A stretch of 64,000 bases of DNA from CBDEGU01 sp965238045 (GTDB taxonomy: Bacteria; Acidobacteriota; Terriglobia; Bryobacterales; UBA6623), in NCBI GenBank assembly GCA_965238045.1, contig CBDEGU010000012.1:1550001-1614000 (forward strand), in the 5' to 3' direction. Position numbers and translations under genes: made by a program. Shown here piece after piece: positions 17,732 to 25,463 of this stretch (position 1 is the stretch's first letter; every line of letters begins with the position of its first letter). The notes beneath the pieces were generated by a model, which ran no database searches, was not told the DNA's origin, and saw only the letters and a list, made by a program, of their open reading frames with translations.

Positions 17732-18172
17732 TTGAGGATACCCTATAAACCCAACCCGGTAAAAGGCGTCGCTGGCTTCCAGAAGTTGGACGTTCACTGG
17801 GTTCCTATGATGACGGTAGCTATTGTCCACCGTCATCGAACAAGCAGAAGATTTGAAGCGGTTGTAGATTCGGGCTCACCGTGGTGTCTTTTCCACGCGC
17901 AGATTGGGGAATCGATAGGGCTCAAGGTCACCAAGGGAAAGCGTGGCGAGTTGGGTGGCGTTCTTGCGGGGACGGCCAGCGATGTCTACTTTCACCCAGT
18001 TAAGCTCAAGCTGATGGATGGCATGATGTCAACCGTCGCAGGTTTTTCGTACGACTTGTCCGTAGCGGCGATCCTTGGCCGGCAGGGTTTCTTCGACAAC
18101 CATACGATTACGTTCGACCCAAGCCAAAGTGAGTTTGGAGAACTGGCCGTAGAGCGTTTCTACCGAACCTGA
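17732..18172 (+). CDS. Retropepsin-like aspartic protease family protein
   Basis: 146 aa if started at TTG 17732, which has AGGG eight bases upstream and leaves an 8-base gap after the DUF5678 gene. GTG 17702 in the same frame would overlap that gene by 22 bases. The motif F-E-A-V-V-D-S-G-S-P-W-C-L-F is the D-S-G variant of the aspartic protease D-T/S-G motif, and a second hydrophobic half ends A-A-I-L-G-R-Q-G-F-F-D (the I-L-G-x-x-F/D block). It would work as a homodimer if active. With the upstream DUF5678 gene it forms a likely two-gene operon. Confidence 0.65.
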   Translation: MRIPYKPNPVKGVAGFQKLDVHWVPMMTVAIVHRHRTSRRFEAVVDSGSPWCLFHAQIGESIGLKVTKGKRGELGGVLAGTASDVYFHPVKLKLMDGMMSTVAGFSYDLSVAAILGRQGFFDNHTITFDPSQSEFGELAVERFYRT

Positions 18173-18530
18173 AGGCCGCCGGCAGCTGAGCGTCGCTCCA
18201 CGGCTCCGCCCGGCGCCTCCCTGCGCTCTAGAAATCGCTTCGGAAACCGGGAGGTTCGAGGACGCCAAACTGGTGTGCCAAACGAACCCAATTCCCACCG
18301 CCAGCGACACCGCAATCGCGCCCGCCAGCGACAACGCAATCGCCCCCGCCACCGGCCGCCCCTCACCGCCTGTCACCCCAGAAACCCCACACAGCCCAAA
18401 GCGCCGAAATCGAGCTACCAAACAGACCCAATCTCGCCGGACTCATCTAAATCAACATCTGACGGCCACCTGCCCCGGACCGAATCGCGGATCTCCCCCG
18501 CGGCCGCGGCAATCGAAAACCACCCGTAGC

Positions 18531-18554
18531 GCGGATCTCGGTTTTGAGATCCGC
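18531..18554. repeat. Perfect 9-bp hairpin in repeat copy A
   Basis: GCGGATCTC (18531-18539), loop GGTTTT, GAGATCCGC (18546-18554), followed by GGCTTTTCC. In the other copy the matching site pairs at only six of nine positions. It could act as a weak terminator for the plus strand. Confidence 0.5.
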
Positions 18555-18697
18555 GGCTTTTCCCGCCCCAGCAAACCATGGAATCCCCGCGCCCGCCAAC
18601 CACCGCTACGCCCCATCTCCAACAGGCGAGTCACAACAAACCACCCCCCACAAAACCAACAACATACGCAAAAACCACCCCAAAACACTTGACACCG

Positions 18698-19020
18698 CGT
18701 GCTAGCCTATACCCGTAACGACCGGAAAGGATAGATCACCGCGATCCCCCGACCGTTTCCTGGCCAGGACAGAAAGCTCGCCCCGCGATTCATCGCCTCC
18801 TCGAATCACAGAGGAGAGGGTGACCGCCAAGGCGGGTCTTCGGAAGGCTCTCGAAGGTGGACATCCACCGCGAGGGGCTACGAGCGCAGTCGAGTACCAT
18901 CGCCGCGCGGGATAACCGCGCGGCGTGACCGCGCCAGAGAACCCCTCGCCCAGAACCGCCTGCAACTTCCGGCTGGGGCGGCTCGCCGGGATCACATAGT
19001 CGGAACGAGAGGCGTCTCTC
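18698..19020 (-). ncRNA. Candidate structured RNA, copy A
   Basis: Core of 323 nt shared with 62646-62967 (opposite orientation), roughly 93% identical. Helices seen in both copies: 18871-18877 with 18942-18948 (CGAGGGG/CCCCTCG); 18901-18910 with 18916-18925; 18856-18861 with 18864-18869; 18797-18802 with 18811-18816; 19007-19011 with 19016-19020. The pair 18945-18874 is G-C here and A-U in the other copy, a two-sided compensatory change. Most one-sided changes stay paired through G-U on the minus strand of this copy, which is why minus is given. However, TTGACA (18689-18694) and a T7 tract after the end hairpin (19023-19029) would suit the plus strand. No known RNA family was recognised; strand and exact ends are uncertain. 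Confidence 0.5.
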
Positions 19021-19411
19021 ACTTTTTTTGAAAGTTTTTGGAATTTGAAAAAGAAGCACCACGAAGAACGAAACTAGCAACCCCAGCCAGTCGGCAACCG
19101 CGGCCAGCAACCCCAGCCAGCCGACAACCCATCCGCCAGACCATGCAGCGGAGCCAGAGGCAAGACACCGTCGAGCCCCTCAACCCGCCCGTCGCCGCTC
19201 AAAATCCAAAAACCCGAAAATCCGGGCAAATCTGGACAAAACGACGCCCAAGAACCCTTCCCCGACCCAACCTCAGCCGCTTCCCTCACAAAAAAGACCC
19301 AAAAAATCCCCAAAAACCGGGCATAACCGGACAGGATGCCGCCTCAATCAAGGCCTTGCAAGCCGACCGATCGTTAGCAGAATCGAGGCCGAAGTGGAAA
19401 TCCGGGCTATA

Positions 19412-20242
19412 ATGTCTCGCATGCGGATAACGTCAGCGTTCTCCTCGTGCCGTCTCCTCACCGTAGTGTTCGTCCTGCTGTGCGCCCTGCCGGCGGTCGC
19501 GGCCGAACACGTCACCAAGATCTACGGCCACCGGGGCCTGGTGGGCCAATACCCCGAAAACACGATGGCCGGATTCAAGGCCTGCGTCGACCGGGGACTT
19601 AGTTTTGAGCTGGATGTCTATCTGACACGAGACGGCGTGCCCGTCGTCATTCACGACGCGACGGTCGACCGAACGACCAACGGCAGCGGCGAGGTAGGCT
19701 CGATGACGCTGGGCGAAATCAAGAAGCTCGACGCCGGATCGTGGTACAACCCGAAATTCAAATCCGAAAGGATTCCGACGCTCGGCGAGGTCTTTGACAT
19801 GATCACGCGCCGCGACAAGGACAACGACACCTTCGTCGCCATCAACATGAAGAAGCTCTCCAAGGGCATTGAGGAGAAGATCGTCCGTCTTGCCGAGCGA
19901 TTCCACATGGTCGGGCGCGTTTTCAGCTTCGGCATGGATTCGCCTTCCATGGTGCGCTTCAAGATTCCGAACGCGAATTTCCCCATCGCCGGCGCCGCGC
20001 GTTCGAAACGGGAATTGGATGCCGCCCTGGCGACGACTTTCCTGGACTACGTCTGGCTTACGCCCAGGCCGCCCTACATGCCGGCGGCCGAAACGGTCGC
20101 GGCTGCCCGCGCGTCACGAAAGCGAATCGTGGTTTACATTCGGGCCAATGAGCCCGAGCGCTGGAAGGCAGCCCGCGCGGCCGGCGTCGACGCGATAGCC
20201 ACCGACCACGCCGTGGAGGCGAAGAGGATTCTGGGACTCTAG
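19412..20242 (+). CDS. Exported glycerophosphodiester phosphodiesterase
   Basis: 276 aa from ATG 19412 (ATG 19421 also possible), with a signal peptide ending near A-V-A-A (residues 10-31). GDPD motif: G-H-R-G at 39-42, P-E-N-T (48-51), E66/D68 in F-E-L-D and H81-D82 in V-I-H-D, so the metal and catalytic residues are complete. It would release glycerol-3-phosphate or related phosphodiester products outside the cytoplasm. It starts just after the end of repeat copy A; no promoter is obvious within the repeat. Confidence 0.88.
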   Translation: MSRMRITSAFSSCRLLTVVFVLLCALPAVAAEHVTKIYGHRGLVGQYPENTMAGFKACVDRGLSFELDVYLTRDGVPVVIHDATVDRTTNGSGEVGSMTLGEIKKLDAGSWYNPKFKSERIPTLGEVFDMITRRDKDNDTFVAINMKKLSKGIEEKIVRLAERFHMVGRVFSFGMDSPSMVRFKIPNANFPIAGAARSKRELDAALATTFLDYVWLTPRPPYMPAAETVAAARASRKRIVVYIRANEPERWKAARAAGVDAIATDHAVEAKRILGL

Positions 20243-20365
20243 CACCCCACGAGGCCAGAGCGGCGATGCATGCTCTGCCTTGCCCTGCCTCACCCGTGGG
20301 AACAGGCCCGCCGGAACAAGCTCGTTCCTTTCTCTTGGCCGCGGTTTCTTGCATACTGGTGGTCT

Positions 20366-21340
20366 ATGTCCCGACGCGTTCTTGTCACTGGTTCCTCTGG
20401 TTTTCTCGGCGCCTGGATCGTCCGTGATCTCATCGGGCGCCAAGTCCCGTTTGTGATGTTCGATCGCGATCCGGACCTAAGGCGTCTCGACAATTTGCTG
20501 CCGGAACGTCCCGGCGATTTGCAAGTGGTTAGCGGAGACATCGCCGACCTCGGCGCGCTCCAGCGCACGATCGGCGAACATGGCGTTACGGCCATCATCC
20601 ACTTGGCGGGGTTACAGATTCCTGCCTGCAAGGCCGACCCTTTGGCCGGCGCCGGCGTGAACGTGTTGGGAACGCTTGCCGTGTTCGAGGCCGCCCGCCA
20701 GGCGGGTTCGGTCGAACAGATCGTCTTCGCCAGCTCGGCCGCCGTGATCGGCCCGGAAGAAGCTTACGGCTCGGGTTCGGTGCCCAATGACGCACCGCTA
20801 TTGCCGGCCACGCATTACGGCGTCTTCAAGCAATGCAATGAAGGCAATGCCCGTGTCTATTTTCAGGACCATGGCATCAGCAGCATCGGTCTGCGTCCAT
20901 GGACGGTCTACGGCGCCGGCCGTGATCAGGGCGTGACCTCCGACGCCACACGGGCGATTAAGTCGGCGCTGCTCGCCAAAGAGTTCGTCTTCCGCTATTC
21001 AGGACGCAATGCCTTGCAGTACGCCGCGGACGTCGCCGCCACCTTCGTGCTGTGCGCACTCGATCAGCGCAAGGTCGCGCTCAATTTCAATCTGCGCGGC
21101 GACGTCGTCGAGATGGCCGTCTACATCGCCCAGATTGAGGCTCTCCGCCCCGCCGCCAAGGGACTTCTCCAGCTCTCGGGCAGCCCCATTCCGGTGGCTT
21201 GCGATCTCGATGACCACGAACTGCGGGCGTTTCTCCCCGAGCTGCCCCAGACGCCTCTCAGTGCCGGCATAAGGGAAACGCTGGACATCTTCGAGCGTCT
21301 GCGGGCGGCCTCGAAACTCGATGTGTCGGACCTTCCCTAG
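20366..21340 (+). CDS. NAD-dependent epimerase/dehydratase (extended SDR)
   Basis: 324 aa from ATG 20366. Rossmann motif G9-S-S-G12-F-L-G15; catalytic Y151-x3-K155 in H-Y-G-V-F-K; the serine region is F-A-S-S-A-A-V. This is the nucleotide-sugar epimerase type, though the substrate is not clear. The reading frame is open 32 codons further upstream, but the Rossmann fold begins right at this ATG. It is monocistronic between GDPD and the M19 dipeptidase genes. Confidence 0.85.
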   Translation: MSRRVLVTGSSGFLGAWIVRDLIGRQVPFVMFDRDPDLRRLDNLLPERPGDLQVVSGDIADLGALQRTIGEHGVTAIIHLAGLQIPACKADPLAGAGVNVLGTLAVFEAARQAGSVEQIVFASSAAVIGPEEAYGSGSVPNDAPLLPATHYGVFKQCNEGNARVYFQDHGISSIGLRPWTVYGAGRDQGVTSDATRAIKSALLAKEFVFRYSGRNALQYAADVAATFVLCALDQRKVALNFNLRGDVVEMAVYIAQIEALRPAAKGLLQLSGSPIPVACDLDDHELRAFLPELPQTPLSAGIRETLDIFERLRAASKLDVSDLP

Positions 21341-21459
21341 CCAGGATCGCGGGACGCCCGCGATCTCGGGTCCGCGCGTGCGCTTGGCCTCATGTATGAT
21401 TCCCCACAGAACGTGATGGTTAATCCCCCACGGAAGTTGTTTCTTAAGGAGGCTCTCTG

Positions 21460-22776
21460 ATGAGTTCCAATGTTCTGAATCGGCGTCAATTTCTGGGCGC
21501 CACCGCGAGCTTGCCGCTCACCGGCCCGGCGGCTCAAGCTGCGGCTCAAGCTGCGGCCCAAAAAGTCGAGGGGTTCAACGAAACCATCGACCAGGCTCGC
21601 CTCCGCGCTCTCGGCATTCTCAAGCCCAGCCGGCGTGATCTGGACTATGGGCTGGCGCTGCATTTTAACTCGCTCGTGTTCGAGTCCTACGGGTTCGCTC
21701 CGCGAGCGGCGCCCGATGGGGACGCGATGCTCAAAGCCATTGAGGCCGGAGCTTCCGAGATGGAACTCGGCGACATGCGTGAAGACATGTCGATGACCCG
21801 GGCCGCGATCGTCGAAGCGGAACGCTCCGAGTTCTTGCTCGCCTGGAGAGCCGCCGGCATGACCTGCATTTTTCAAAACGCCGGCGAAGAAGGCAGCGAT
21901 CCGATGCTCCTTATCAAACGCCTAGCGCGGTTTACGTGCTTGACCGACGCCCGGCCGGAAGTCGTCCGCCGGGCCGTTCATCCCGAGGACGTCGTGCGGG
22001 CAAAAAGGGACGGAGCGGGCTGCCTGTTCTTCTCGGGTAATGGGGTTCCCATCACGCAGGCCTGGGTCAGCGTCGAGGATGAGCTTCGCTATGTGCGGTT
22101 GTTCTATCAGCTCGGCATTCGCATGATGCACCTGACCTACAACCGCCGCAATGTCCTCGGCGACGGCTGCGCCGAGACGGCCAATGGGGGGCTGAGCGAC
22201 TTCGGCCGCACCGCCATCGATGAGATGAACCGCGTCGGCGTGATCGTCGATGTGGCGCACTCGGGCCATCAAACCAGCCTGGAAGCGGCCCGGCGCTCCT
22301 CCCGCCCGATGGTCGCCAGCCACACCGTCTGCACGGCGCTGAACGATCACATTCGCGCAAAACCCGACAAGGTGATTCGCGCGATCGCCGACACGGGCGG
22401 ATACATCGGAATTTGTTGCATACCGAGATTCCTTGGCGGCCAAGGCGACATCAGCGCGTTTCTCGATCACATCGACTACGCGGTGAAGAAATTCGGCGCC
22501 GATCGCGTAGCGATTGGAACCGATGTCGCCTACACTTCGCGCAACGCAGCCCAGGAATACGCCAAGCTGCCTCGCCGCGGCCCGAAACGGACCCGCTGGG
22601 CCGCGCTCTGGCCGCCGAATGCACTCGGCGCGACCAAGGCGCAGCGCGAGAGCATGGCTTGGACCAACTGGCCTCTGTTCACCGTCGGCATGGTGCAGCG
22701 CGGCCATTCCGACGAGACGATCCGCAAGATCCTCGGCGGCAACGTCTTGCGCGTTGTGCGGGCCGTTGCCGCCTAG
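21460..22776 (+). CDS. Tat-exported membrane dipeptidase-like protein (peptidase M19)
   Basis: 438 aa, signal of the N-R-R-Q-F-L-G-A-T-A-S type at residues 6-16. The barrel of the renal dipeptidase family is clear from L-S-D-F-G-R..E-M-N-R-V-G-V-I-V-D-V-A-H-S-G, V-A-S-H-T and A-I-G-T-D-V, giving two metal histidines and the aspartate. The usual N-terminal H-x-D metal pair is not evident (H-F-N near residue 68), so activity may differ. Good ribosome binding site AAGGAGG before ATG 21460. Its TAG stop and the stop of the convergent prepilin peptidase gene share the palindrome CTAG at 22773-22776. Confidence 0.85.
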   Translation: MSSNVLNRRQFLGATASLPLTGPAAQAAAQAAAQKVEGFNETIDQARLRALGILKPSRRDLDYGLALHFNSLVFESYGFAPRAAPDGDAMLKAIEAGASEMELGDMREDMSMTRAAIVEAERSEFLLAWRAAGMTCIFQNAGEEGSDPMLLIKRLARFTCLTDARPEVVRRAVHPEDVVRAKRDGAGCLFFSGNGVPITQAWVSVEDELRYVRLFYQLGIRMMHLTYNRRNVLGDGCAETANGGLSDFGRTAIDEMNRVGVIVDVAHSGHQTSLEAARRSSRPMVASHTVCTALNDHIRAKPDKVIRAIADTGGYIGICCIPRFLGGQGDISAFLDHIDYAVKKFGADRVAIGTDVAYTSRNAAQEYAKLPRRGPKRTRWAALWPPNALGATKAQRESMAWTNWPLFTVGMVQRGHSDETIRKILGGNVLRVVRAVAA

Positions 22777-23618
22777 CCGCCCGTGACGATCGTCATGTAC
22801 CAGGCCATCAACTCGCTGCCCCAGAGCATGATGATTATAGCCGTGGCGCCAAGATAGCTGCCAAAGGGAAGAGCATAGTCCCAGCCTTTCCTCGAGATCA
22901 GCACGATCAATACACCGCTGATCGCCGCGATCGTCGAGCCCAGAACGACCATCGTCAGCGTGTCCCCGGCGCCCCAAAACGCCGCCATCATTGCGATCAT
23001 CTTGACGTCGCCCAGCCCGAGACCCTCGACCTTGCGATAACGCAAGTATGCCTCCGCCACGAGCAGTAGAGCACCGCCAAGCAGGAGAGTCGCCACCACC
23101 GATTCCATCAGCGACACGGCCCAGGGGGCATATTCGGCGTTGAAGATCATCAACGTAAACGCCACCGGCCCCGGTCCCAAATAGACAAACCCGCTCAGGA
23201 CGATGCCGAAAATCAAGCCCCCCAGCGTAATCTCGTCCGGCAGGATGTAGTCGGTCAAGTCCGTGAAGATCAGAACAATCATCATGGACCCAAAGATCGC
23301 CATCTTCGCCGTCATCAGTTCCGGGCCGCCGCGGTAGAACAAATAGGCGAACAGCAAGCCGTTCGATAACTCGACAATCGGGTAGCGCAGGGGAATGCGC
23401 GCACTGCAATGCCGGCACCGCGCCTTCAGCACGAGATAGCTGATCAAGGGAATCAAGTCGGCCCAGCCCAGCGTTGTTTCGCACTCAGGGCAATGCGAGC
23501 GCGGACGAATGACTGATTCGTCGCGAGGCCAGCGATGAATACAGACGTTGAGAAAGCTTCCGACCACCAGCCCCAGCAAGAAGAGAACCAAAAGCGAGAG
23601 AATGAACTGGGGAGTCAC
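22773..23618 (-). CDS. pilD: Prepilin peptidase (type IV leader peptidase, A24 family)
   Basis: 281 aa, polytopic inner-membrane protein. The N-terminal zinc domain has C43-x2-C46 and C68-x2-C71. Catalytic aspartates are in F-T-D-L-T-D-Y-I-L-P-D (D120/D123) and G-L-G-D-V-K (D204). It cleaves, and in the bifunctional form methylates, prepilin-like proteins. It starts at GTG 23618, overlapping the stop of the upstream glycosyltransferase by one base (TAGTG), so the two are translationally coupled. No pilus genes are in the window. Confidence 0.93.
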   Translation of the reverse strand: MTPQFILSLLVLFLLGLVVGSFLNVCIHRWPRDESVIRPRSHCPECETTLGWADLIPLISYLVLKARCRHCSARIPLRYPIVELSNGLLFAYLFYRGGPELMTAKMAIFGSMMIVLIFTDLTDYILPDEITLGGLIFGIVLSGFVYLGPGPVAFTLMIFNAEYAPWAVSLMESVVATLLLGGALLLVAEAYLRYRKVEGLGLGDVKMIAMMAAFWGAGDTLTMVVLGSTIAAISGVLIVLISRKGWDYALPFGSYLGATAIIIMLWGSELMAWYMTIVTGG

Positions 23619-24541
23619 TAGGGCTGGGCGTTCTGGGCGAGAATTTCTTCGTAGACCTGCTGGGTTTGCCGCACCATTATATCATCGCGAAACAGGCTGG
23701 AAACCCGCTGGCGCGCGGCTTCGGCGCATGAGCTGGCCAGCGCCCGGTCTTCGCCGAACCGGCGGATCGCCTCGGCGACGGCGGCGGGTTCGTTCTCTGT
23801 GAGCAGTCCCGTCCGTTCGTGTTCGATGAGCTCGGGGATGCCCCCTTCGCGGCTGGCCACCACCGGGATGCCGCGGGCCATGGCCAGCAGAATCGCCGAT
23901 CCCAAGCCTTCACTGTAGGAGAGATACGCGAAAATGTCGGCCGAAAGCAGGTCCCCCTTCAAGTCGGCGGAAAATATCAGATCGGCTTGGGCCTTCGCGC
24001 AGGCCCGCCGCAGCAGCGCCGGCGCCTTGAGCGGATCATGCAACTTCGGAGCAACCACTTTTATCGCCCGCCCAAGCGGTGCGCTCGAAAGCAGAGACGG
24101 TTCCCCGACAAGATGTCTTCCATCCACGGCGTCGAAGACGACGGTGATTTTCTCGCCAGACACGCCCGCGTCGAGCAGCCGTTGCCGCACGTAGCGCGAG
24201 ACCGCGACATAGTGCCGGGGCTGGCGGTATTTCCATCTCGACAGGATTCCCAGACGCGGGGCAAAGGCGACGCGACGCGACACGATCAGCGGCCTGTTGC
24301 GGCAGAATAGCGCCGCGAGCGAGTGGCTCTTCGCGTCGTGAGCATGAATGATGTCAGCCTCGCGCGCGGCCCGCCGCAGGCTTGTCAGCGTAAGTTTCCG
24401 CCCGGAGTGGTAGTCGAGCATCAGGCCCCGCGCCAGCAGCGTCTGCTCGGCGCCGAGCTTCTCGAGGCCGCTGATCAGCATAAGAAGCTGATACTGCCCG
24501 CCGCGAAGTTCACGTCCCGTGTCGAGATGAAGGATACGCAT
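23618..24541 (-). CDS. Glycosyltransferase family 4
   Basis: 307 aa. GT-B fold; N-terminal L-D-T-G-R-E-L-R-G-G-Q is typical of the GT4 acceptor domain, and E-G-L-G-S-A-I-L-L-A-M-A-R-G-I-P-V-V-A is the donor-binding E-x7-E-like block. Cytoplasmic, probably acting in lipopolysaccharide or glycan assembly. It is slightly short for the family (usual 350-400). It is the second gene of the minus-strand set GT2-GT4-prepilin peptidase. Confidence 0.87.
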   Translation of the reverse strand: MRILHLDTGRELRGGQYQLLMLISGLEKLGAEQTLLARGLMLDYHSGRKLTLTSLRRAAREADIIHAHDAKSHSLAALFCRNRPLIVSRRVAFAPRLGILSRWKYRQPRHYVAVSRYVRQRLLDAGVSGEKITVVFDAVDGRHLVGEPSLLSSAPLGRAIKVVAPKLHDPLKAPALLRRACAKAQADLIFSADLKGDLLSADIFAYLSYSEGLGSAILLAMARGIPVVASREGGIPELIEHERTGLLTENEPAAVAEAIRRFGEDRALASSCAEAARQRVSSLFRDDIMVRQTQQVYEEILAQNAQP

Positions 24542-24557
24542 GTGGGCCGCCCGGGGC

Positions 24558-25346
24558 TCAGCCGGGCTCCCGCCCGGCTGGCGGGTCCGGCTGCGTCTCC
24601 ATTCTTGCCGCTTTCATATACTTCAAAAACACATAGAAGGCCGCCATCCAGGCAATCGCCAAACCCTCGATCCCGTCGCGAAACCCCTGCTTGAGCACGC
24701 AGGTCTGGAAGAATGTCCAGGCCGGAGCGAGGGTCAAATCCCGCCAGCGGACCCGCCGGCCGCCGGCGGCAATTTCCCGTGCCGCCAGCGTTGTATAGCG
24801 GTTGGCCGTGGCCACGTGCTCGGCGAGACTCTCGCACGTGTAATGCAGCAAATCGCCGTCGAGGTCTCCCGCTGCTTCATCGACTTCGACCGACTCATGC
24901 ACGTAGTCGCCCACCCAGCGCGCCTTCCGCCGGTCATAGAGCCGCACCTTGCGATCGGGATACCATCCGCCATGGCGAATCCACTTGCCCAGATAGCGGG
25001 CGCGCCGCGGAAAACGGTAGGCACTGAACTCCGGCCCGGCGCCGTTGAGCGCCTCGTGTTTCAGCTCCTCGATCTCGCTCGCCAGTTCGCCGCTCAGCGC
25101 CTCGTCGGCATCGAGCGCCAGCACCCAGTCGCAGGCGGCCGCCCGCGCGGCGAAGTTCTTCTGCTTGGTGTAGCCTTGCCAGTCGTGATGCAGCACCTTC
25201 GCGCCGAAAGCCTCGGCGATCTCCCTCGTCCGGTCGCTGGAACCCGAGTCCACGACGATCCATTCATCGCAACAGCGCAACGATTCCAGCGCCCGGAGAA
25301 GATTCCGTTCTTCGTTCAAGGTGATCAGTGTGGCTGAAATTTTCAC
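24558..25346 (-). CDS. Glycosyltransferase family 2 (LPS core type)
   Basis: 262 aa from GTG 25346 (M-K-I-S-A-T-L-I-T); a TTG four codons upstream is also in frame. S-A-T-L-I-T-L-N-E-E-R-N-L at the start, D-S-G-S-S-D-R-T, and the D-x-D motif at A-L-D-A-D-E are as in WaaE/KdtX-like heptose-modifying transferases. A hydrophobic segment near the C-terminus (about 225-245) suggests membrane contact. First gene of the operon with GT4, 16 bases apart. Confidence 0.87.
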   Translation of the reverse strand: MKISATLITLNEERNLLRALESLRCCDEWIVVDSGSSDRTREIAEAFGAKVLHHDWQGYTKQKNFAARAAACDWVLALDADEALSGELASEIEELKHEALNGAGPEFSAYRFPRRARYLGKWIRHGGWYPDRKVRLYDRRKARWVGDYVHESVEVDEAAGDLDGDLLHYTCESLAEHVATANRYTTLAAREIAAGGRRVRWRDLTLAPAWTFFQTCVLKQGFRDGIEGLAIAWMAAFYVFLKYMKAARMETQPDPPAGREPG

Positions 25347-25463
25347 AACGGAAGGCAAGCCGCATCGGCCGCGTCAGCCGAACGGCTCCGAATAGACGCT
25401 GACTAGTTGATTATGAAAGACTCGCGCAATCGGCGCTGCCCGCCGCGATCTCCCCGCTCTCCA

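Larger units (their letters stand above)
18275..19335. repeat. Long dispersed repeat, copy A (inverted relative to 62325-63645)
   Basis: This stretch is similar, with substitutions and length differences, to the reverse complement of about 62325-63645. It contains three parts. 18275-18690 is C-rich and carries two units of a T/G-CCAAAC-N2-ACCCAAT motif (about 18278 and 18419). 18698-19020 is the well-conserved structured core. 19021-19335 is A/C-rich with CCCCAGCCAG-type direct repeats (19081, 19111). Frames translated here are repetitive and not convincing as proteins. Confidence 0.8.

Noticed and set aside
18698..19020. RNase P RNA, tmRNA or SRP RNA as identity of the structured element
   Set aside because: The conserved landmarks of these RNAs (GAGGAAAGUCC of RNase P, the tmRNA tag frame and tRNA-like end, the SRP GGAAG-tetraloop helix) are absent, and two copies would be unusual.
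18702..19022. 106-codon frame in repeat copy A (and its equivalent 62643-62964 in copy B)
   Set aside because: Open in both copies, but differences are mostly amino-acid changing while helices are kept; an RNA explains it better. A protein is not fully excluded.
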